Assembly (NCBI GenBank): GCA_910576815.1
Contig: CAJTKA010000014.1
Location: 1 to 64,000 of the forward strand
DNA: 64,000 nucleotides
Direction: 5' to 3'
Source of the DNA: an uncultured Lachnospiraceae bacterium
Lineage (GTDB): Bacteria; Bacillota; Clostridia; Lachnospirales; Lachnospiraceae
In this document: piece after piece, positions 59,690 through 64,000 of the stretch
Position numbering within the stretch: the first letter of the stretch is position 1
How the letters are laid out: every line of letters begins with the position of its first letter
Made by a program: the position numbers and the translations under genes
The notes under the pieces: generated by a model
Told to the model about the DNA's origin: nothing
Database searches by the model: none
Seen by the model: the letters and a program-made list of their open reading frames with translations, nothing else

Positions 59690-60583
59690 ATGTCAACAAA
59701 AAAGCAGGATCGATTTGATAAAAATATGGGAATCATAAAAACAGATAAACTTACATTTGAATATATAAGGCGGGATGAAGAAGGCAATGTGGAGGGCATC
59801 AATCGCGCGGTGGACGAGGTGGACCTTGATGTGAAGCAGGGCGAGTTTATTGCCATTCTGGGCCACAACGGCTCCGGGAAATCGACACTTGCCAAACATA
59901 TCAATGCCATCCTCTATCCCACAGAAGGCACGGTCTGGGTGGACGGTATGGACACGCAGGACGAGAAACATCTCTGGGATGTCCGCAGGGAGGCGGGGAT
60001 GGTCTTTCAGAATCCAGACAACCAGATCATTGGCCAAGTGGTGGAAGAAGATGTGGGTTTTGGCCCCGAGAATATGGGCGTGCCGACAAAGGAGATCTGG
60101 GAACGCGTGGAGGAAAGTCTCAAAGCGGTGGGGATGTATGAGTACCGCAAACACTCGCCCAACAAACTCTCGGGCGGACAGAAGCAGCGCGTTTCCATTG
60201 CGGGGGTGATTGCCATGCACCCTAAATGTATCATTCTCGATGAGCCGACGGCGATGCTCGATCCCAATGGCCGCAAGGAAGTGATTCGTGCGGTGCGGGC
60301 CTTAAATGATGTGGAAGGGATCACGGTGGTGCTGATCACACATTATATGGAAGAAATCATTCACGCGGACATGGTCTGCGTGATGGATCAAGGGCAGATC
60401 GCTATGGAAGGAACGCCGCGGGAAATTTTTTCCCGTGTGGAAGAATTACAGGAATTGCGGCTCGATGTGCCGCAGGTGACGCTCCTTGCCTATGAGCTCA
60501 AGCAAAGGGGGGTCAATCTGCCGGACGGCATTTTGACGATCGAGGAGCTTGTGGCAGCGCTTACGGGACTTAAGGGTGCATAG
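59690..60583 (+). CDS. ecfA1: Energy-coupling factor transporter ATPase EcfA1
   Basis: 297 residues from ATG 59690; an open-frame TTG at 59624 lies inside a promoter and is excluded, and ATG 59726 is possible. Walker A GHNGSGKST, Q-loop FQNPDNQ, signature LSGGQKQR and Walker B CIILDEPTAMLD. With EcfA2 and EcfT it drives uptake of vitamins or cobalt/nickel through exchangeable S-components encoded elsewhere. Confidence 0.94.
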   Translation: MSTKKQDRFDKNMGIIKTDKLTFEYIRRDEEGNVEGINRAVDEVDLDVKQGEFIAILGHNGSGKSTLAKHINAILYPTEGTVWVDGMDTQDEKHLWDVRREAGMVFQNPDNQIIGQVVEEDVGFGPENMGVPTKEIWERVEESLKAVGMYEYRKHSPNKLSGGQKQRVSIAGVIAMHPKCIILDEPTAMLDPNGRKEVIRAVRALNDVEGITVVLITHYMEEIIHADMVCVMDQGQIAMEGTPREIFSRVEELQELRLDVPQVTLLAYELKQRGVNLPDGILTIEELVAALTGLKGA

Positions 60584-60616
60584 GAGCGCAAAGTGGAAAA
60601 TAGTTGAGGAAAAGAA

Positions 60617-61459
60617 ATGTCTCTTATTTTAGATCATGTAAATTACAGCTACGGCGATGATACGGCGCTTTCCGTGCATGCCTTAAAGGATGTGAGCCTG
60701 GTGATCCCCGACGGGCAGTTCATCGGGCTGATTGGGCATACGGGCTCCGGGAAATCGACGCTGGTACAGCATTTGAACGGGCTGCTGAAGCCTACGAGCG
60801 GCGCTATCTACTATAACGGTGAGGACATTCACGATCCCGATTTTGATAAGAAGAAACTGCGCAGCAAGGTCGGGCTGGTCTTCCAGTATCCGGAGCATCA
60901 GCTGTTTGAGATCGATGTATTTAAGGATGTCTGCTTTGGCCCGAAGAATCTGGGGCTGTCCCAGAAGGAGACGGAGCTTCGCGCCTATGCGGCCTTGAAG
61001 CAGGTGGGCATTGCGGATGAATATTTTTATCAATCGCCCTTTGACCTTTCAGGCGGTCAGAAGCGTCGGGTGGCAATCGCAGGGGTGCTGGCCATGAAGC
61101 CGGAGATCCTGGTGCTTGATGAGCCGACGGCCGGACTTGATCCCAGGGGACGGGATGAGATTTTGGATCAGATCGCAAAGCTCAAGGAGGAGACAGGGAT
61201 CACGGTGATCCTGGTTTCTCACAGCATGGAGGACGTCGCTAAATATGTGGAACGAATCATTGTGATGAACCGGGGAAGCGTCCTTTATGACGATACGCCG
61301 CGCGAAGTTTTTCAGCATTATCAGGAGCTGGAGCAGGTGGGCCTGGCGGCGCCCCAGGTGACCTATATTATGCAGGCGCTGGCAAAGAAGGGCATGAAGG
61401 TGAATACGACGGCGACAACGATCACGGAGGCAGTGGAGGAAATTCTGAAAGCACTGTAG
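60617..61459 (+). CDS. ecfA2: Energy-coupling factor transporter ATPase EcfA2
   Basis: 280 residues. Walker A GHTGSGKST, FQYPEHQLFE (Q-loop and the typical EcfA2 stretch), signature LSGGQKRR and Walker B ILVLDEPTAGLD. It pairs with EcfA1 and follows it after 33 nt. Confidence 0.94.
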   Translation: MSLILDHVNYSYGDDTALSVHALKDVSLVIPDGQFIGLIGHTGSGKSTLVQHLNGLLKPTSGAIYYNGEDIHDPDFDKKKLRSKVGLVFQYPEHQLFEIDVFKDVCFGPKNLGLSQKETELRAYAALKQVGIADEYFYQSPFDLSGGQKRRVAIAGVLAMKPEILVLDEPTAGLDPRGRDEILDQIAKLKEETGITVILVSHSMEDVAKYVERIIVMNRGSVLYDDTPREVFQHYQELEQVGLAAPQVTYIMQALAKKGMKVNTTATTITEAVEEILKAL

Positions 61460-61493
61460 CAGCTGTCATTTAGAAAAAGAAAGTGTAGCGAAC

Positions 61494-62294
61494 ATGATAC
61501 GAGATATTACATTGGGCCAATATTATCAGACGGAATCCGTCATTCATAAACTGGACCCGCGCGTTAAGCTTGTGGCGACGATTTGCTTCATCATATCACT
61601 CTTTGTGGTGGACAGTTGGGTGGGCTATGTCGTTGCAGCCGTCTTTTTGGCGGTGATGATCAAATTGTCTAAAGTACCCTTCCGTTTTATGGTAAAGGGA
61701 ATGAAAGCGATCGTGATGATCCTGATGATCACGGTGGTCTTTAACCTCTTTTTGACGCCGGGAGAGCCGCTTGTCACGTTCTGGAAACTGACGATCACAA
61801 AGGAAGGGCTGCGGATCGCGGTGATGATGGCAGTCAGGCTGTCGTTTCTGATTGTCGGTTCTTCCCTGATGACACTGACTACCACCCCGAACAGCCTGAC
61901 GGATGGCATGGAAAAGCTGATGAATCCTTTAAAGTATGTAAAGGTGCCGGTACATGAGGTGGCGATGATGATGTCTATCGCCCTGCGCTTCATCCCGATC
62001 CTGCTGGAGGAGACGGACAAGATCATGAAGGCACAGATTGCCCGCGGTGCGGATTTTGAGAGCGGAAACCTGATCAAGAAAGCGAAGGCTATGGTGCCGC
62101 TTCTGGTGCCCCTGTTTATCTCTGCTTTCCGCCGTGCCAATGACCTGGCCATGGCGATGGAGGCCAGATGCTATCGGGGCGGAGAACATCGCACAAAGAT
62201 GAAGCCCTTGCAGTATCATGCGGCGGACAGGATCGCATATCTGGTGCTGCTCGTGTATTTCTCGGGCTGTGTGGCACTGCGGATCTACTTATAA
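61494..62294 (+). CDS. ecfT: Energy-coupling factor transporter membrane subunit EcfT
   Basis: 266 residues with about five to six membrane helices. It opens with the usual DITLGQYYQTESVIHKLDPR. Two coupling motifs are visible: IARGADFESG with the Ala-Arg-Gly triad, and the later MEARCYRGGEHRT. Completes the ECF module. Confidence 0.93.
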   Translation: MIRDITLGQYYQTESVIHKLDPRVKLVATICFIISLFVVDSWVGYVVAAVFLAVMIKLSKVPFRFMVKGMKAIVMILMITVVFNLFLTPGEPLVTFWKLTITKEGLRIAVMMAVRLSFLIVGSSLMTLTTTPNSLTDGMEKLMNPLKYVKVPVHEVAMMMSIALRFIPILLEETDKIMKAQIARGADFESGNLIKKAKAMVPLLVPLFISAFRRANDLAMAMEARCYRGGEHRTKMKPLQYHAADRIAYLVLLVYFSGCVALRIYL

Positions 62295-62339
62295 AAAGCT
62301 ATTTTATGAGGAGTTGCCTGTGATAGGAAGTGCGGCGAG

Positions 62340-63194
62340 ATGAAACGAGTTATGTTAACTGTAGCATATGACGGGACCGCCTACAACGGCTGGCAGCTGC
62401 AGCCCAATGCGGAGACCATAGAGAGTGTCCTGAACCGCTGTTTATCTGAGCTGACAGGGGAGACGGTGGAAGTGATCGGCGCAAGCCGCACCGATTCGGG
62501 AGTGCACGCCCTGGGCAATGTGGCGGTGTTTGATACGGGGAGCCCGATCCCTGCGAACAAGTTTTCCTACGCCTTAAACCAGAGACTGCCGGAGGATATC
62601 AGGATCCGCGGTTCGCGGGAGGTGGCGGCAGATTTCCACCCCAGACACCTCGAGAGCATCAAGACTTATGAATATCGGATCTGCAACGCAGAATTTCCCC
62701 TTCCGACAAAGCGTCTCTACGCGCATTTCACCTATGTGCCGCTGGATGTTGGCCTGATGAAACAGGCGGCGGTTTATCTGGTGGGAGAGCATGACTTCAA
62801 GAGTTTTTGCAGTGTGGATACCCAGGCAAAGACGACCGTGCGCAGGATCGAGGAAATCCGGATACGGGAGGAGTCCGTTGCAGGGTGCAGCGCAGCGGCA
62901 GATATCGTGGGTGCGCTAGACTGCGCAGCGGGGGACGATGCGATGATCCATATTCCTCGTGAGCGGGAAATTGTAATTCGTGTACGCGGGAGAGGCTTCC
63001 TATATAATATGGTAAGAATTATCGCAGGCACATTGATGGAAGTCGGCAGGGGACAGCTGCCGCCCGGGCAGATGAAAGAGATTCTTCTTGCCCGTGACAG
63101 GCAGAAGGCAGGGCCGACCGCGCCTGCCTGTGGACTTACGCTCATTGGCTACGAATTTTTGGAAAAACCTGTTGACACACGCGGAGCCGTATAA
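62340..63194 (+). CDS. truA: tRNA pseudouridine(38-40) synthase TruA
   Basis: 284 residues. The catalytic aspartate is in GASRTDSGVHALGN; YDGTAYNGWQLQPNAETIES and RGRGFLYNMVRIIAGTLMEV are also diagnostic. About 25 residues near 175-205 are an Ala/Gly-rich insertion. The -35 box of the rplM promoter lies within its 3' end. Confidence 0.95.
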   Translation: MKRVMLTVAYDGTAYNGWQLQPNAETIESVLNRCLSELTGETVEVIGASRTDSGVHALGNVAVFDTGSPIPANKFSYALNQRLPEDIRIRGSREVAADFHPRHLESIKTYEYRICNAEFPLPTKRLYAHFTYVPLDVGLMKQAAVYLVGEHDFKSFCSVDTQAKTTVRRIEEIRIREESVAGCSAAADIVGALDCAAGDDAMIHIPREREIVIRVRGRGFLYNMVRIIAGTLMEVGRGQLPPGQMKEILLARDRQKAGPTAPACGLTLIGYEFLEKPVDTRGAV

Positions 63195-63200
63195 TATAAT
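63172..63200 (+). promoter_or_regulatory. Consensus promoter of rplM-rpsI
   Basis: TTGACA (63172-63177), exactly 17 nt, TATAAT (63195-63200): a perfect sigma-A promoter, mostly inside the end of truA. Confidence 0.88.
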
Positions 63201-63206
63201 ATCTAA

Positions 63207-63417
63207 ATGTGACGAATTGTTTATCAATGCCTTGCCAAAGCCCCGGCGAGACATTTGAATAGCACAGAGACAGCAGTCCTGCAGTCGGTTGTGCGGCGGG
63301 TGAAAAAATATACCCGTATAGAGAAATACAAACTGCCGTGGAGAGATACCAAGTGTGGCCGGACATCTGCATAAGGATCTTAGAAAAGCGGCGCAGAAAG
63401 ATTAACGGAGGAATATC
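63207..63417 (+). promoter_or_regulatory. rplM leader, candidate L13-type autoregulatory RNA
   Basis: A 210-nt untranslated leader without a gene precedes rplM. It is GC-variable and has short complementary stretches (for example GGCGGGTG with the later CCCG), but I could not draw a convincing fold by eye. Firmicute rplM genes often carry a conserved L13 leader, so the call rests on position. Confidence 0.4.
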
Positions 63418-63846
63418 ATGAAAACTTTTATGGCAAGCCCGGCTACAATCGAGAGAAAGTGGTATGTAGTTGATGCGACAGATATGACGCTTGGTCGTCT
63501 GTCCTCTGAAGTTGCCAAGGTGCTCAGAGGCAAAAATAAGCCGATCTTCACCCCGCACATTGACACAGGCGACTACGTGATCATAGTCAACGCGGAGAAG
63601 GTAAAGGTGACAGGTAAGAAGTTGGATCAGAAGATTTACTATCATCACTCCGACTATGTGGGCGGTATGAAAGAGACCACCCTGAAAGAGATGTTGCAGA
63701 GACACCCTGAGAGAGTTGTGGAGCACGCGGTTAAGGGAATGCTTCCCAAGGGCCCCCTCGGCAGACAGATGTACAAAAAGTTGTTTGTGTACGTGGGACC
63801 TGAGCATAAGCAGGCGGCACAGAAACCGGAAGTGTTAACATTTTAA
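63418..63846 (+). CDS. rplM: 50S ribosomal protein L13
   Basis: 142 residues. KTFMASPATIERKWYVVDAT and GMLPKGPLGRQMYKKLFVYV are diagnostic. CGGAGG precedes the ATG. Followed after 17 nt by rpsI. Confidence 0.97.
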   Translation: MKTFMASPATIERKWYVVDATDMTLGRLSSEVAKVLRGKNKPIFTPHIDTGDYVIIVNAEKVKVTGKKLDQKIYYHHSDYVGGMKETTLKEMLQRHPERVVEHAVKGMLPKGPLGRQMYKKLFVYVGPEHKQAAQKPEVLTF

Positions 63847-63863
63847 GAAAGGGATAAGGAATC

Positions 63864-64000
63864 ATGGCGAAAGCAGATAAATCAGCAAAGTATTATGGAA
63901 CCGGCAGAAGAAAGAAATCCATTGCCAGAGTGTTTTTAATGCCCGGTAAGGGTCAGATCACCATCAACAAGAGAAACATTGACGATTACTTCGGTCTTGA
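63864..64000 (+). CDS. rpsI: 30S ribosomal protein S9, 3' end outside window
   Basis: The first 45 codons are visible: YYGTGRRKKSIARVFLMPGK and GQITINKRNIDDYFGL are the S9 N-terminus. It starts at ATG 63864 behind GGGATAAGGA and runs off the right edge. Confidence 0.95.
   Translation, partial: MAKADKSAKYYGTGRRKKSIARVFLMPGKGQITINKRNIDDYFGL

Overview
The window looks like a chromosomal stretch from a motile, Gram-positive anaerobe of the Lachnospiraceae or a close clostridial relative. The evidence is strong Shine-Dalgarno sites throughout, a complete clostridial-order S10-spc-alpha ribosomal protein operon with a zinc-type S14, an ECF transporter-truA-rplM-rpsI block, a Tn4451/clostridial-type mobile element, cyclic-di-GMP proteins and a flagellin gene. 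This identification is inference from gene content and order; no database search was run.

1-6,407: decayed end of an integrative/conjugative element: excisionase-like HTH protein, small Cys-rich protein, oriT-like hairpin, DUF3847 protein, MobA/MobL relaxase, CHC2 primase, VirE-like ATPase, TnpW-like protein and the first 69 codons of a large serine recombinase. The relaxase start codon appears to be ATA, and the recombinase is fused to a headless acetyltransferase gene, so the element looks immobile. 6,408-19,700: accessory genes (serine hydrolase, GH3 beta-glucosidase-type enzyme, Fe-S flavoprotein, two toxin-antitoxin-type pairs, GNAT and SAM enzymes, LysR regulator, HIT protein, two FMN-binding-type proteins). 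19,700-25,400: LytTR/GHKL two-component pair followed by two ABC exporter half-transporters and a small XRE regulator. 25,400-36,600: surface/signalling block: FapA (DUF342) protein with eight exact-period 26-residue repeats, receiver-HD-GYP protein, an amber-interrupted lipoprotein, 7TM-EAL protein, 7TM hybrid kinase, and an unknown coiled-coil protein behind a sigma-D-type promoter. 36,600-38,350: TraX-like membrane protein and an rRNA-methyltransferase-like protein.

38,350-55,945: a 233-bp element with 15-bp terminal inverted repeats, a strong promoter with a structured leader, then rpsJ to rplQ in one direction (32 genes, including secY, adk, map, a KOW protein and infA), closed by a strong terminator. 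Several spacers in this operon carry composite palindromic repeats.

55,945-59,502: a flagellar module sits between rplQ and ecfA, which are normally close neighbours in Firmicutes. A FimB/E-sized tyrosine recombinase is flanked by two near-identical 29-bp sites in inverted orientation, each with the layout 11-bp arm, 7-bp asymmetric centre, 11-bp arm. Inside the flanked segment is a sigma-D-like promoter that currently points away from the adjoining csrA-like and flagellin genes. This is a candidate self-contained inversion switch (phase variation) for csrA-flagellin, and it is the most interesting observation in the window. The flagellin leader also carries two CsrA-type GGA sites, one of them over the ribosome binding site.

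59,572-64,000: ecfA1-ecfA2-ecfT-truA, then a consensus promoter and leader for rplM-rpsI (rpsI runs off the end).
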